A stretch of DNA of 64,000 nucleotides from Heterorhizobium halophytocola (GTDB lineage: Bacteria; Pseudomonadota; Alphaproteobacteria; Rhizobiales; Rhizobiaceae). Position 1 is the first letter of the stretch, and every line of letters starts with the position of its first letter. Below, piece by piece: positions 18,295 to 27,599 of this stretch. Both the position numbers and the translations under genes were made by a program. The stretch spans positions 248,001 through 312,000 of the forward strand of contig NZ_JAGGJU010000006.1 of the NCBI RefSeq assembly GCF_017873095.1, read 5' to 3'. Under the pieces are notes generated by a model, which saw nothing but the letters and a program-made list of their open reading frames with translations, ran no database searches and was not told the DNA's origin.

Positions 18295-19613
18295 CAGGGA
18301 GCCTCTCTCTGCGTTGCGGCCAGATCCTTGGCATCGGTGGTCGGCGGCATGTCGCGAAGCGCTGACGGCGCGGACCTGACCTCGTTCATATCTGCCGTCG
18401 GCGCGCCGGCTTTCAAGGCGAGGCCGGGCCTGCGCCAGATCGAAAGCCCGATCGCCAGCAGCAGCATGACCGGGAGGGCGCCGAGCGCCGTCGTGCCGGC
18501 AAGCGCCGGGCCGACGCCGATCCGCTGCATCGCCACCGCCAGCACGAAGGGCGCCGAGGCCGAGAGGATCAGCCGCGCAGACATCGCCCGGCCCTGCAGC
18601 CGGCCATAGCCCTCGCTGCCGAACAAAAAGAGCGGCAGCGTGCCACTGGCAATGCTCAGAATGCCGTTGCCCATGCCGAAGATGATCGCAAAGGCGACGC
18701 CCCCGGTCAGCGAGGGCGCACTCAGCCAGAGAATGAGGATGCCGACCGGCATCAGCGCCGCCGAGACCAGCGCCAGACCGATCGGCGGCAGGCGCTGACC
18801 GAAGGTCATGTTGATCAGCCGGCTCGCCACCTGCGACGGGCCGAACACCGTGCCGACCAGGGCGGCGCTGGCACCGAGGCCGAGGCCGGACAGCAGCGGC
18901 ACCATATGGATCAGCATCGCCGACGTCAGAAAGCCCTGCAGCGCGAAGGCGATCGCCATCAGCAGGAAGGCGTGACGCCGCCGGTGGCCGGCGATCACCC
19001 CGGCCACCGGCCCGGAGACGGTCTTGCGCGTCCTTGCGCCATGGCCCGCGCGGCCGGCCAGATAGGCATGCACCGGCAGGCAGACGAAGAGGTTGAGGCC
19101 GGCGAAGATCAGGTAGATCGCCTGCCAGTCGAGCCTTGCATGCAGGGCCGTCGTCAGCGGCCAGAAGACTGTCGAGGCAAATCCGGCGATCAGCGTCAGA
19201 TAGGTGATGCTGCGGCTTGCGGTATGCGGGTTCAGCTGCACCAGAAGGGCGAATGCCGCGCCATATTGCACGAGATTGGCGGCGATCTCGGCGGCGACCA
19301 GTCCCCCGACGAAGACGCTTTTCACCGGCGCCAGCGCGCAGAGGGCAAGCGCTGCGGCACAGAGCGCCGAACCGAGCACCATCACCCGGCCGGCACCGAT
19401 CCGCTCGAACAGTTCGCCGAGCAGCGGCGCGGTGAAACCGCCGACTACCAGCGCGATCGACAGGGTCGCGAAGAGCCATTCGCGCGGCCAGGAAAAATCC
19501 GACGCCATGTCGGAGGCAAGGATCGAAAAGCTGTAATAGAGCGTGCCGTATCCGATGATCTGCGTCAGGCCGAGCAGCAGGACCGGGGTGATATCGACGC
19601 GCTCCCGGGTCAT
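18294..19613 (-). CDS. MFS transporter in the arsenic operon
   Basis: A 439-residue 12-helix major facilitator. The first helix reads [20 protein letters not shown] and a central cytoplasmic loop (~195-215) separates the halves. It resembles YbfB/oxalate-formate antiporter-like MFS rather than the ArsJ family that pairs with a GAPDH. It starts with an ATGA overlap on arsH and ends in a TGATG overlap with the cupin gene. An organoarsenical or arsenic-conjugate exporter is a reasonable guess. Confidence 0.87.
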   Translation of the reverse strand: MTRERVDITPVLLLGLTQIIGYGTLYYSFSILASDMASDFSWPREWLFATLSIALVVGGFTAPLLGELFERIGAGRVMVLGSALCAAALALCALAPVKSVFVGGLVAAEIAANLVQYGAAFALLVQLNPHTASRSITYLTLIAGFASTVFWPLTTALHARLDWQAIYLIFAGLNLFVCLPVHAYLAGRAGHGARTRKTVSGPVAGVIAGHRRRHAFLLMAIAFALQGFLTSAMLIHMVPLLSGLGLGASAALVGTVFGPSQVASRLINMTFGQRLPPIGLALVSAALMPVGILILWLSAPSLTGGVAFAIIFGMGNGILSIASGTLPLFLFGSEGYGRLQGRAMSARLILSASAPFVLAVAMQRIGVGPALAGTTALGALPVMLLLAIGLSIWRRPGLALKAGAPTADMNEVRSAPSALRDMPPTTDAKDLAATQREAP

Positions 19614-20320
19614 ATCGAGGTCAACGTCACGCGTTTTTCGAGTTCGGCTGCGCTCTCCACCCGCTCGCTGTAGCGCTCGGTCAGATAGGGCGAGGCGTCG
19701 CGGATCAGCCAGGTGAATTTCACCAGTTCCTCGCAGACATCGACCACCCGGTCGTAATAGGCGGAAGGCTTCATCCGGCCGTCGTCGTCGAACTGCTGGA
19801 AGGCCTTCGGCACCGAGGACTGGTTGGGGATGGTGACCATCCGCATCCAGCGGCCGAGAATGCGCAGCTGGTTCACGGCGTTGAATGACTGACTGCCGCC
19901 GGACACTTCCATCACCGCCAGCGTCTTGCCCTGGGTCGGGCGCACCGCGCCGACCGAAAGCGGGATCCAGTCGATCTGCGCCTTCATGATACCGGTCATG
20001 GCGCCGTGACGCTCCGGGCTGATCCACACCTGGCCCTCGGACCATTGGGTCAGCCGGCGCAGTTCCGCGACCCGCGGATGATCGGTCGGCGCCGCGTCGG
20101 GCAGCGGCAGGCCGGCCGGATCGAAGATCTCGACCTCGCAGCCGAAATGCTCCAGCAATCGCCGGCATTCCCCGGCCAGCAGCCGGCTGTAGGAGACTTC
20201 GCGCAAGGAACCGTAGAGGATCAGGATGCGCGGCTTGTGGGTGGAGGTGAGCGGCTTGAGCCTATCGGGGTCGGGGCGGGCGAGGTGATCGGCAGAAGCT
20301 GCGGGAAGCTGGTCAGACAA
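19610..20320 (-). CDS. arsH: Arsenical resistance protein ArsH (NADPH-dependent FMN reductase)
   Basis: About 236 residues if translation starts at the TTG at 20320 (reading [14 protein letters not shown]), which fits the length of rhizobial ArsH and overlaps the arsC stop by eight bases. An ATG at 20368 would overlap arsC by 56 bases. The flavodoxin-like core shows [20 protein letters not shown] for FMN phosphate binding, and [20 protein letters not shown] and [20 protein letters not shown], hallmarks of ArsH. Members oxidise trivalent organoarsenicals and reduce flavins or quinones. Confidence 0.92.
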   Translation of the reverse strand: MSDQLPAASADHLARPDPDRLKPLTSTHKPRILILYGSLREVSYSRLLAGECRRLLEHFGCEVEIFDPAGLPLPDAAPTDHPRVAELRRLTQWSEGQVWISPERHGAMTGIMKAQIDWIPLSVGAVRPTQGKTLAVMEVSGGSQSFNAVNQLRILGRWMRMVTIPNQSSVPKAFQQFDDDGRMKPSAYYDRVVDVCEELVKFTWLIRDASPYLTERYSERVESAAELEKRVTLTSI

Positions 20321-20735
20321 GGCGCTTGCCCTCGCTGTCGAGAACGGCTTCGCCGTCTTCCTTGGCAAAGGCCCCCTTGTGGCTATCCGGCAGGATATCG
20401 AGCACGACTTCCGACGGGCGGGCGAGCCGCGTTCCGAGCGGCGTGACGACGAAGGGGCGGTTGATCAGGATCGGGTGTTCCAGCATGGCGTCGAGCAGCT
20501 GCTGGTCGGTAAGCGCGGCATCGTCCAGCCCGAGTTCGTCATAGGGCGTGCCCTTCTTGCGGATCGCGTCGCGCACGCTCAGCCCCGCGTCGGCGATCAT
20601 CTTTTCCAGCGTCGCGCGCGACGGCGGCGTCGCCAGATATTCGATGATCTCGGGTTCGATCCCGGCATTGCGGATCAGCGCCAGCGTGTTGCGCGAGGTG
20701 CCGCAGGCAGGGTTGTGGTAGATGGTCACGTCCAT
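20313..20735 (-). CDS. arsC: Arsenate reductase, glutaredoxin-coupled
   Basis: A 140-residue ArsC of the E. coli plasmid type. [20 protein letters not shown] holds the single catalytic cysteine at position 11. The later arsenate-binding arginines lie in [17 protein letters not shown]. It reduces As(V) to As(III) using glutaredoxin. It starts three bases after the acr3 stop. Confidence 0.95.
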   Translation of the reverse strand: MDVTIYHNPACGTSRNTLALIRNAGIEPEIIEYLATPPSRATLEKMIADAGLSVRDAIRKKGTPYDELGLDDAALTDQQLLDAMLEHPILINRPFVVTPLGTRLARPSEVVLDILPDSHKGAFAKEDGEAVLDSEGKRLV

Positions 20736-20738
20736 GGT

Positions 20739-21770
20739 TCAGACCTCCTGGTTCTGGCGCGAAACGGTCCGGCCCTCTTCGTACCAGCCCTTCGAGCGGT
20801 TGACGATGAAGACGACCGACAGCATGACCGGCACTTCGATCAGCACGCCGACGACGGTTGCCAGCGCTGCCCCGGAATGGAAGCCGAACAGGCTGATGGC
20901 GGCGGCAACCGACAGCTCGAAGAAATTCGACGCACCGATCAGTGCCGAGGGACCGGCGACGCAATGCTGCTCGCCCGACCAGCGGTTCAGCAGATAGGCA
21001 AGCCCGGAATTGAAATAGACCTGGATCAGGATCGGCACGGCGAGCAGCGCGATGACACCCGGCTCGGCGATGATCTGCTCGCCCTGAAAACCGAACAGCA
21101 GCACCAGCGTCGCCAGCAGCGCCACGAGCGACACCGGCTGCAGCCGGCGCTGCAGCGCCTCGACATCGACCGTGCGGCGCAGGAGCTGGGCCACGATCAC
21201 CGGCACGACGATGTAGAGCACGACCGACAGCAGCAGCGTGTTCCACGGCACGGTGATCGCCGAAAGGCCGAGCAGCAGGCCGACGATCGGGGCGAAGGCG
21301 ACGATCATGATGACGTCGTTCAGCGCCACCTGCGACAAGGTGAAATGCGGCTCGCCGCGCGTCAGGTTCGACCAGACGAAGACCATCGCGGTGCAGGGGG
21401 CTGCCGCCAGCAGGATCAGGCCTGCGATATAGCTGTCGATCTGGTCGGCCGGCAGCAGCGGCCGGAACAGCCAGCCGACGAAGAGCCAGCCGAGCAGGGC
21501 CATCGAGAAGGGCTTCACCGCCCAGTTGACGAACAACGTGACGCCGATGCCGCGCCAGTGGCGACCGACCTGCGTCAGCGCCGAAAAGTCTATCTTCAGC
21601 AGCATCGGAATGACCATCAGCCAGACGAGGACTGCGACCGGCAGGTTGACCTTGGCGATCTCGGCCGAACCGATCTGCTGGAACAGGCCGGGCAGGGCGT
21701 GGCCGAGCGCAATGCCGGCGACGATGCAGAGAAAGACCCAGAGGGTGAGATAGCGCTCGAAGAGGTTCAT
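20739..21770 (-). CDS. arsB: Arsenite efflux permease ACR3
   Basis: A 343-residue bile/arsenite/riboflavin-superfamily transporter with ten helices. AAPCTAMVFVWSNLTRGEP carries the essential helix-4 cysteine, and GASNFFELSVAAAISLFGFH the conserved helix-9 glutamate of ACR3. It extrudes As(III) and is often named arsB or acr3 in rhizobia. The start overlaps the arsR stop by ATGA. Confidence 0.95.
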   Translation of the reverse strand: MNLFERYLTLWVFLCIVAGIALGHALPGLFQQIGSAEIAKVNLPVAVLVWLMVIPMLLKIDFSALTQVGRHWRGIGVTLFVNWAVKPFSMALLGWLFVGWLFRPLLPADQIDSYIAGLILLAAAPCTAMVFVWSNLTRGEPHFTLSQVALNDVIMIVAFAPIVGLLLGLSAITVPWNTLLLSVVLYIVVPVIVAQLLRRTVDVEALQRRLQPVSLVALLATLVLLFGFQGEQIIAEPGVIALLAVPILIQVYFNSGLAYLLNRWSGEQHCVAGPSALIGASNFFELSVAAAISLFGFHSGAALATVVGVLIEVPVMLSVVFIVNRSKGWYEEGRTVSRQNQEV

Positions 21771-22123
21771 GGCGTTTCCCGTCCTGGCCGTGGCCCACAG
21801 CCACCCGAGATTGCCCCGCCCGGCCGGCAGATGTCCGGATGGCCGCCGCAGCAGTCTTCCATCAGGAAGGTGACGAGACCGCCGAGCGCCTCGAAATTCG
21901 CCGCATAGATGATCGAGCGCGATTCCCGTGCCTGGCTGATCAGCCCGGCGCGGTCGAGCTCCTTCAGGTGAAAGGAGAGGTTGGAGGGCGAGACGTCGAG
22001 CGCCGCGGCGATGGCGCCCGCGGCCATGCCGTCCGGGCCTGCGACCACCAGCTGGCGGACAATCTGCAGCCGCGTCTCCTGAGAGAGGGCCGCGAAACAA
22101 TTGAGGGCTTGACCCTGGTCCAT
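21767..22123 (-). CDS. arsR: Arsenic-responsive ArsR-family repressor
   Basis: A 118-residue winged-helix repressor; LDVSPSNLSFHLKELDRAGL is the HTH. Here the recognition helix lacks the classic CVC arsenic site. Instead Cys91, Cys92 and Cys99 in MEDCCGGHPDIC near the C terminus form the likely As(III) site, as in other C-terminal-thiol ArsR proteins of proteobacteria. First gene of the ars operon and divergent from the DUF6428 gene, with an operator-like repeat between them. Confidence 0.92.
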   Translation of the reverse strand: MDQGQALNCFAALSQETRLQIVRQLVVAGPDGMAAGAIAAALDVSPSNLSFHLKELDRAGLISQARESRSIIYAANFEALGGLVTFLMEDCCGGHPDICRPGGAISGGCGPRPGRETP

Positions 22124-22125
22124 AT

Positions 22126-22141
22126 TTCAATAACTCTTGAA
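22126..22141. promoter_or_regulatory. Probable ArsR operator in the divergent promoter region
   Basis: TTCAA (22126-22130) and TTGAA (22137-22141) form an inverted repeat with a six-base spacer; another TTGAA occurs at 22145-22149. It sits immediately upstream of the arsR start and 25 bases before the divergent gene, so ArsR could control both. Confidence 0.6.
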
Positions 22142-22166
22142 GTGTTGAAGCCGAGGAGTAGCACCG

Positions 22167-22703
22167 ATGATTGCCGTAGACAAGACGCATGACATCACCT
22201 TGCAGCGCCTGACCGAAAGCCTCGCAACAGAGCGGTCCGCGCCGCTCCTCTTTCTGCATGACGGGCAGTCGCTGAAACAGGGCTATCACGTGACCGAGGT
22301 GAAGGCGGGCCATTTCTCCGCTTTAGACTGTGGCGCCAATCCGGAAGCGTGGTCGGAAATCTTCGTCCAGCTGTGGGACGTCGACGACACCTCCGACCGG
22401 GGCCCGATGACGGCCGGGCGCTTCCTCGCCATCATCGCCAAGGTCGTCGACCATGTTCGTCTCGACGGTTCCGCGCAGCTGACCTTCGAGCTCAGCGACG
22501 GCGTCGCGCCGATCGCCATCTACTGTGCGCAAAGCCCGGTGCTGGTCGACGGTCGCTGGCAGGTTTCGCTCCACCCCCGGCCCGCGAGCTGCAAGCCGCG
22601 CGATCGCTGGCTGGCCGGACAGGAGACGGCGCACTCAACGCCGCTGGCCGCCGCCGCGGCGGCATCCGCCTGCTGCGGCGCACGCCAGCCGGCCTGCTGC
22701 TGA
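22167..22703 (+). CDS. DUF6428 family protein with cysteine-rich C terminus
   Basis: A 178-residue soluble protein whose start follows CGAGGAG. HDGQSLKQGYHVTEVKAGHF and SEIFVQLWDVDDTSDRGPM match the DUF6428 family seen near ars genes. The C terminus ends in SACCGARQPACC (Cys169, 170, 177, 178), a pattern suited to As(III) binding. It is divergent from arsR across 43 bases. Proposed role: arsenic-induced metalloid-binding accessory protein; this is inference. Confidence 0.8.
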   Translation: MIAVDKTHDITLQRLTESLATERSAPLLFLHDGQSLKQGYHVTEVKAGHFSALDCGANPEAWSEIFVQLWDVDDTSDRGPMTAGRFLAIIAKVVDHVRLDGSAQLTFELSDGVAPIAIYCAQSPVLVDGRWQVSLHPRPASCKPRDRWLAGQETAHSTPLAAAAAASACCGARQPACC

Positions 22704-22756
22704 GATATGGGGGAAGGGGCGGTCGCCGGTGCTGCCGGCGGCAGGCCCTGGAGGCT

Positions 22757-23386
22757 CTATTCCGGGGCGCCGTAGCGCAGCCCGTCCATCAACAGGCCGA
22801 CCAGCCGGTGGGCGCGGGCCTTGAAGTCGGGGCCGTCGGAATAGGAATAGATGCTGGAGAGGGCGTGCAGCACATCGCCGCTTTCCGCGTCGGCGCGGAT
22901 CGCGCCGCTGGCCTGGGCATTTTCCATCATCCGGGTAAACGTGCGCGGCACCAGCCCGTGCGTCTCGGCAAACAGCTGCGACTTCGATTCCATCATCGCT
23001 TTCAGATTGTCGCGCATGCCGCGCTTGGTCGCCATGTAGCCGACATAGCGCTGCATCCATTCCGCCAGCGCCGCCTCCGGCGTCTTTTCCGCCATCAGAT
23101 GTTCGGCGCAGGCGACCAGCGCCTCGACCTCGTGGCGATAGACCGCCTCGATCAGCGCCTCGCGGGTGGGGAAATGCCGGTAGAGCGTGCCGATGCCGAC
23201 ACCCGCCTGTCGGGCGATCGCTTCGAGCGAGGTATCGACGCCGAACTGCGAAAACGCCTCGGCCGCGACATCCACCAGCTTTTCACGATTGCGGCGCGCA
23301 TCGGCGCGGAGGGTGGGCTTCGCCGGCGATGTGTCGTCCCGTTGCTCGCGCGCCTGCTGTCCCTTCACATCCTCACCTGACATCAT
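22757..23386 (-). CDS. TetR-family transcriptional regulator
   Basis: A 209-residue repressor. The N-terminal HTH reads ADARRNREKLVDVAAEAFSQ, then SLEAIARQAGVGIGTLYRHF, a canonical TetR recognition region. The remaining ~140 residues form the ligand-binding helices. It is divergent from the molybdenum dehydrogenase operon, with a perfect palindrome in the shared region, which makes it the likely local regulator. Confidence 0.9.
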   Translation of the reverse strand: MMSGEDVKGQQAREQRDDTSPAKPTLRADARRNREKLVDVAAEAFSQFGVDTSLEAIARQAGVGIGTLYRHFPTREALIEAVYRHEVEALVACAEHLMAEKTPEAALAEWMQRYVGYMATKRGMRDNLKAMMESKSQLFAETHGLVPRTFTRMMENAQASGAIRADAESGDVLHALSSIYSYSDGPDFKARAHRLVGLLMDGLRYGAPE

Positions 23387-23444
23387 CCCGTAAAAAATAA
23401 TCGACCGGCCTCTTGGAATTTTCCGGGCCGGTCCCTAAGTTCGC

Positions 23445-23464
23445 AAACGGAGGGGCCTCCGTTT
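23445..23464. promoter_or_regulatory. TetR-type operator palindrome
   Basis: AAACGGAGG (23445-23453) and CCTCCGTTT (23456-23464) are exact inverted copies separated by GG. It lies in the 207-bp divergent region between the TetR gene and the dehydrogenase operon. The symmetry and place fit a TetR-dimer binding site controlling both directions. Confidence 0.7.
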
Positions 23465-23593
23465 ATTGTCGCATCGCTTCATTCTAGCCTCTTGCAGGCG
23501 GCGTGTCATCCATTCCGCAGCCTGCCACTGTCATCTTCTTGCTGAAGGCCCGCATCGTCGGGCCGCCCAATCCAAATTTCGGGGAGACCGCAT

Positions 23594-24070
23594 ATGGCGA
23601 GTCCGAGTTCACTGGAACTTCACATCAACGGGAGCCGGCACGTCCTGGACGTCGATCCGCGCGCCACCCTGCTCGACGCCCTGCGCGAGACGGCGGGGCT
23701 CACCGGCACCAAGAAGGGCTGCGACCAGGGCCAGTGCGGCGCCTGCACAGTCCATGTCGACGGCGAGCGGGTGCTGGCCTGTCTGACGCTGGCCGCCCAG
23801 GTCGAGGGACGCGAGATCATCACGGTCGAAGGGCTGGCCGGGGCCGACGGCACGCTGCATGCGGTTCAGCAGGCCTTCATCGACGAGGATGCCTTCCAGT
23901 GCGGCTATTGCACGCCGGGCCAGATCATGTCGGCGGTCGCCTGCATCAAGGAAGGCCATGCGGGCTCGGACGACGAGATCCGCGAATTCATGTCGGGCAA
24001 TCTCTGTCGATGCGGGGCCTATCCCCATATCGTCGCGGCGGTCCGCAAGGCAGCGGAGGCGCTGGCATGA
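23594..24070 (+). CDS. Aldehyde/xanthine dehydrogenase, [2Fe-2S] subunit
   Basis: A 158-residue small subunit. The ferredoxin-like domain has KGCDQGQCGACTVHVDG plus a later Cys (LACLTL) for the first cluster. The helical domain has CGYCTPGQI and CRCGAYP for the second. It matches PaoA/YagT but lacks a Tat leader, so the complex is probably cytoplasmic. ATG after GGGGAGACCGCAT. The stop overlaps the next start (ATGA). Confidence 0.93.
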   Translation: MASPSSLELHINGSRHVLDVDPRATLLDALRETAGLTGTKKGCDQGQCGACTVHVDGERVLACLTLAAQVEGREIITVEGLAGADGTLHAVQQAFIDEDAFQCGYCTPGQIMSAVACIKEGHAGSDDEIREFMSGNLCRCGAYPHIVAAVRKAAEALA

Positions 24071-25050
24071 GCGATCAGACCTATTCCCGCGCCGGCAGCG
24101 TTGCGCAGGCGGCCGCCCTCAGCGTCGATCCGGGCGCCGTCATCCTTGCCGGCGGCACCACGCTGCTCGACCTGATCAAGTGTGATGTCGCACGACCTGC
24201 CACACTGGTCGACATCACCCATCTCTCCGGTCTCGACGAGGCCAAGCAGACCCCGGACGGCGTCACCATCGGCGCGCTGATGAAGATGAGTCACGCCGCG
24301 GAGGCGCCTGCGATCCGCGCGGCCTATCCGGCCATTTCCCAGTCGCTGCTGCTCGCCGCCTCGGCGCAGCTGCGCAACATGGCGACGATCGGCGGCAATG
24401 TGCTGCAGAAGACGCGCTGTGCCTATTTCCGCGACCCGGAAGCCTATCCCGCCTGCAACAAGCGCAATCCCGGTTCGGGCTGCTCGGCGCTTGACAACGT
24501 CACCCGCAACGAGGCGGTGCTCGGCACCAGTGATGCCTGCATCGCGGTCTATCCCGGCGACCTCGCGGTGGCGCTGGCGGCGTTCGATGCGGTGGTGAAG
24601 ACCGATCACCGAGATATCCCGGTTGCCGACTTCTTCCTGCTGCCGGGCGAGACGCCGGAGCGGGAGACCGTGCTTGAGGCCGGCGAGATCATCACCGGCA
24701 TCTTCGTGCCGGCCTCTCCGGCAGCAAAAAACTCGACCTATCTGAAGGTACGGGAACGCGCCTCCTACGAGTTCGCCGCCGCCAGTGCCGCCGTCGGGCT
24801 CGCATTCGAGGACGATGGACGGACGATCCGCGACATCCACGTCGCCATCGGCGGGGTTGCCACGAGGCCCTGGCGCTGCACCGCTGTCGAGGAGGCCCTG
24901 CGCGGCCAGATCTTCGACGAACAGGCCGTTCGCGAGGCGAGCCGCCTTGCGGTCGAGGGTGCTGTTGCTCGCGGCGCCAATGCCTACAAGATTGACCTGG
25001 CACCGCGCGTCGTCGCCCGGGCCATTCTTCAGCTCGGAGGTCGGACATGA
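24067..25050 (+). CDS. Aldehyde/xanthine dehydrogenase, FAD subunit
   Basis: A 327-residue FAD-binding medium subunit. AVILAGGTTLLDLIKCDVAR is the N-terminal FAD loop, and SAQLRNMATIGGNVLQKTRC the second. The TRCAYFRD and CNKRNPGSGCSALDN segment is the extra [4Fe-4S] insertion described for E. coli PaoB, which places this enzyme in the PaoABC branch rather than classic xanthine dehydrogenase. ATGA overlaps on both sides. Confidence 0.92.
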   Translation: MSDQTYSRAGSVAQAAALSVDPGAVILAGGTTLLDLIKCDVARPATLVDITHLSGLDEAKQTPDGVTIGALMKMSHAAEAPAIRAAYPAISQSLLLAASAQLRNMATIGGNVLQKTRCAYFRDPEAYPACNKRNPGSGCSALDNVTRNEAVLGTSDACIAVYPGDLAVALAAFDAVVKTDHRDIPVADFFLLPGETPERETVLEAGEIITGIFVPASPAAKNSTYLKVRERASYEFAAASAAVGLAFEDDGRTIRDIHVAIGGVATRPWRCTAVEEALRGQIFDEQAVREASRLAVEGAVARGANAYKIDLAPRVVARAILQLGGRT

Positions 25051-27341
25051 ACTATCAGGACGTCAACACCAAACGCGGCGATGCCTCCGATGGCGGCGCC
25101 ATCCTCGGGACGGGCGTTGCCCGCCATGACGGTGCGGCCAAGGTGCGCGGCGATGCGGTCTACGCGATCGAGCACAGCCTGCCGGGTCTGCTCTACTGCG
25201 TCATGGTCAATTCGACCATCGGCGCCGGGCGGGTGGTGCAGGTCGATGCCCAGAAGGCCGAGGCCATGCCCGGCGTTCGCATGGTGCTGCATGCCGGCAA
25301 CAGCCTGGAACTGGTGCCGCAGGCCGATTTCTTCGGCAACCGGCCGGCCGGCGACAGCTATAATCCCTTCGCCCGCGAGATCGCCTTCAACGGCCAGCTG
25401 GTCGCGGCCGTCGTCGCCGAAACGCTGGAACAGGCGCGGGCCGCGGCCCGGGCCGTCACCGTGGCGGTGGAAAACGGCAAGGTTGTCTCCACCTTCCACG
25501 ATCCGGCCGCCGGCGAGGGCAATGTCATCGCCGCCATGAGCAAGGACTGGGGCGATCCGGACGCCGCACTCGCCGACGCGCCTGTCGTCGTCGAGGCGAC
25601 CTACGAGACGCCGCGCGAATACAACGTGCCGATCGAGCCGCATGGCCTGATCGCCCATTGGGAAGACGACGATCACCTGACGCTCTACGAGCACAGCCAG
25701 TGGATCGACGGCATGGCGAAATATCATGCGGACGCCTTCGCCATTCCCTTCGACAATGTGCGGATGGTCTGCCCCTATATCGGCGGCGGCTTCGGCTCGA
25801 AGGCGCAGGTGCAGCCGCATGCACTGGCGGCCGCCATCGCCTCGAAGCTTCTGAAGCAACCGGTGAAGCTCGCCGTCACCCGGCCGCAGACCTTCACCGC
25901 CTTCGGCGGCCGTCCGGCGACGCGCCAGACGCTGAAGCTCGGCGCGACGAAGGATGGCAAGCTGCTCGCCATCGACCATGACGGGGTCAACGAGACGGCG
26001 ACCTATGCCAATTTCACCGAGACCACCGGCATCGTCACCGGCATGATGTACGACGTGCCGAATTTCCGGTCGCGCCAGCGCACCGTGCCGGTCAACACCG
26101 TGCTGCCCGGCCCGTTCCGCGCACCGGGCAAGAATCCGAGCGGGTTCGCGCTGGAAACGGCGATGGACGAGCTGGCGATCAAGCTTTCCATGGACCCTGT
26201 CGAACTGCGGCTCAGGAACGAGCCGGAGAAGGACCCGGAGACCGGCAAGCCCTGGTCGACGCGCAAGCTGCGCGAAGCCTATGCCGCAGGTGCCGAAGCC
26301 TTCGGCTGGGACAAGCGCAATCCCGAGATCGGCTCGATGCGCGACGGCCATGAACTGATCGGCTGGGGCATGGCGGTCGGCACCCACCCGGTCTATTCCG
26401 GCGGCGGCGAGGCGACTGTTTCGGTCAAGGCCGACGGGACGGTCGAGGTGTCCTCCAGCGCCATCGACATGGGGCAGGGCACCTATACCATCCTCGCCCA
26501 GACGGCCGCCGATGCGCTGGGCGTGCCGGTCGAGCGCGTCGCGGTCAAGCTCGGCGACAGCCGCTATGCGGGTGCGCCGGTGGCCGGCGGCTCCAAGCTC
26601 GCCAACCTGATGGTCGGCGCAGTCCACAAGACGGCGATGGCGGTGCGCGACGAGTTGGTGCAGCTCGGGCTTTCCGATCCGAACTCGCCGCTGCGCGACA
26701 AGGCCAACAACCTGATGCTGTCGGGTGGCCGCATCGCCACACCGGCAGGCGAGGGGATCACCCTTGCCGAACTGCTGGCGGCGACCGGCCGGGACGCGGT
26801 GGAGCTTACCCGTGACACGCTGCCTGAGGCCGAGCGCACGCCGCAGGAACGCCGGCAGATGTTCGCCACCTTTGCCAGCGGGCACAAGGAAAGCGACTTT
26901 GCCGTCTCGCGCCATTCCTTCTGCGCCCACTTCATCGAGGTGCGCGTGGACGAGGATTTCGGCACGGTCAGGGTCTCGCGGGTGGTGACGGCAGTGGATG
27001 CCGGACGGCTCTACAACACCAAGCTCGCCGACAGCCAGTTCAAGGGCGGCATCATCATGGGGATCGGCATGGCGCTGCTCGAAGAGGGCGTCACCGATCC
27101 GCGCAACGGCCGCATTCTCTCGGCCAATCTGGCCGATTACCGGATCGCCACCAATGCCGATGTCCCGGAGATCCAGACCATCTCCGTCGGGGTGCCGGAC
27201 TTCCAGGCAACCCCGCTCGGCGGCAAGGCGGTGGGGGAACTGGCGATCGTCGGCGTCGCGGCGGCAATTTCCAACGCCGTCTATCACGCCACGGGCAAAC
27301 GCGTCCGCAGCCTGCCGATCAGCATCGAAGATCTGCTCTGA
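25047..27341 (+). CDS. Aldehyde/xanthine dehydrogenase, molybdopterin subunit
   Basis: A 764-residue large subunit of the xanthine oxidase family. It has an N-terminal a/b-hammerhead (GTGVARHDGAAKVRGDAVYA), the cofactor loop YIGGGFGSKAQV, FRAPGKNPSGFALETAMDEL, the IDMGQGTYTILAQ segment, and a C-terminal GGKAVGELAIVGVAAAISNA with the catalytic Glu. The match to PaoC is good: PaoABC oxidises aromatic aldehydes. No dedicated PaoD/XdhC maturation gene is next to it in the window. Confidence 0.92.
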   Translation: MNYQDVNTKRGDASDGGAILGTGVARHDGAAKVRGDAVYAIEHSLPGLLYCVMVNSTIGAGRVVQVDAQKAEAMPGVRMVLHAGNSLELVPQADFFGNRPAGDSYNPFAREIAFNGQLVAAVVAETLEQARAAARAVTVAVENGKVVSTFHDPAAGEGNVIAAMSKDWGDPDAALADAPVVVEATYETPREYNVPIEPHGLIAHWEDDDHLTLYEHSQWIDGMAKYHADAFAIPFDNVRMVCPYIGGGFGSKAQVQPHALAAAIASKLLKQPVKLAVTRPQTFTAFGGRPATRQTLKLGATKDGKLLAIDHDGVNETATYANFTETTGIVTGMMYDVPNFRSRQRTVPVNTVLPGPFRAPGKNPSGFALETAMDELAIKLSMDPVELRLRNEPEKDPETGKPWSTRKLREAYAAGAEAFGWDKRNPEIGSMRDGHELIGWGMAVGTHPVYSGGGEATVSVKADGTVEVSSSAIDMGQGTYTILAQTAADALGVPVERVAVKLGDSRYAGAPVAGGSKLANLMVGAVHKTAMAVRDELVQLGLSDPNSPLRDKANNLMLSGGRIATPAGEGITLAELLAATGRDAVELTRDTLPEAERTPQERRQMFATFASGHKESDFAVSRHSFCAHFIEVRVDEDFGTVRVSRVVTAVDAGRLYNTKLADSQFKGGIIMGIGMALLEEGVTDPRNGRILSANLADYRIATNADVPEIQTISVGVPDFQATPLGGKAVGELAIVGVAAAISNAVYHATGKRVRSLPISIEDLL

Positions 27342-27375
27342 GGTCCGTCGCCTGAAAAGCTGAAGAGCAGTACCC

Positions 27376-27409
27376 GGCCCCGTCGCTCCCCCGCGGCGGG
27401 GCCTTTTTT
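27376..27409 (+). terminator. Rho-independent terminator of the dehydrogenase operon
   Basis: GGCCCCG (27376-27382) pairs with CGGGGCC (27397-27403), followed by six T residues. It lies 35 bases after the molybdopterin subunit stop. Confidence 0.88.
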
Positions 27410-27599
27410 GTGGGCGACCTTGCCCGCCGCTCACCATCGCACGGCACGGCCGGAATCGCGCAAGAAGCGTACTGCGCTGCCCCGCAAAACGGGGGAGCAG
27501 AGACTTCGGCCACAAGCCCGATTGCCTTCCGCCCGGGGCGACTGCCGTCCGCCGCGTCCTCCTCCGTCTTGCCCCGCCTCGGGCGTGTCTCGACTGGGG

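Noticed and set aside
25029-27515. 828-codon open frame opposite the molybdopterin subunit gene
   Set aside because: High-GC antisense artefact: arginine, histidine and glycine rich, no ribosome site, opposite a well-supported enzyme gene.
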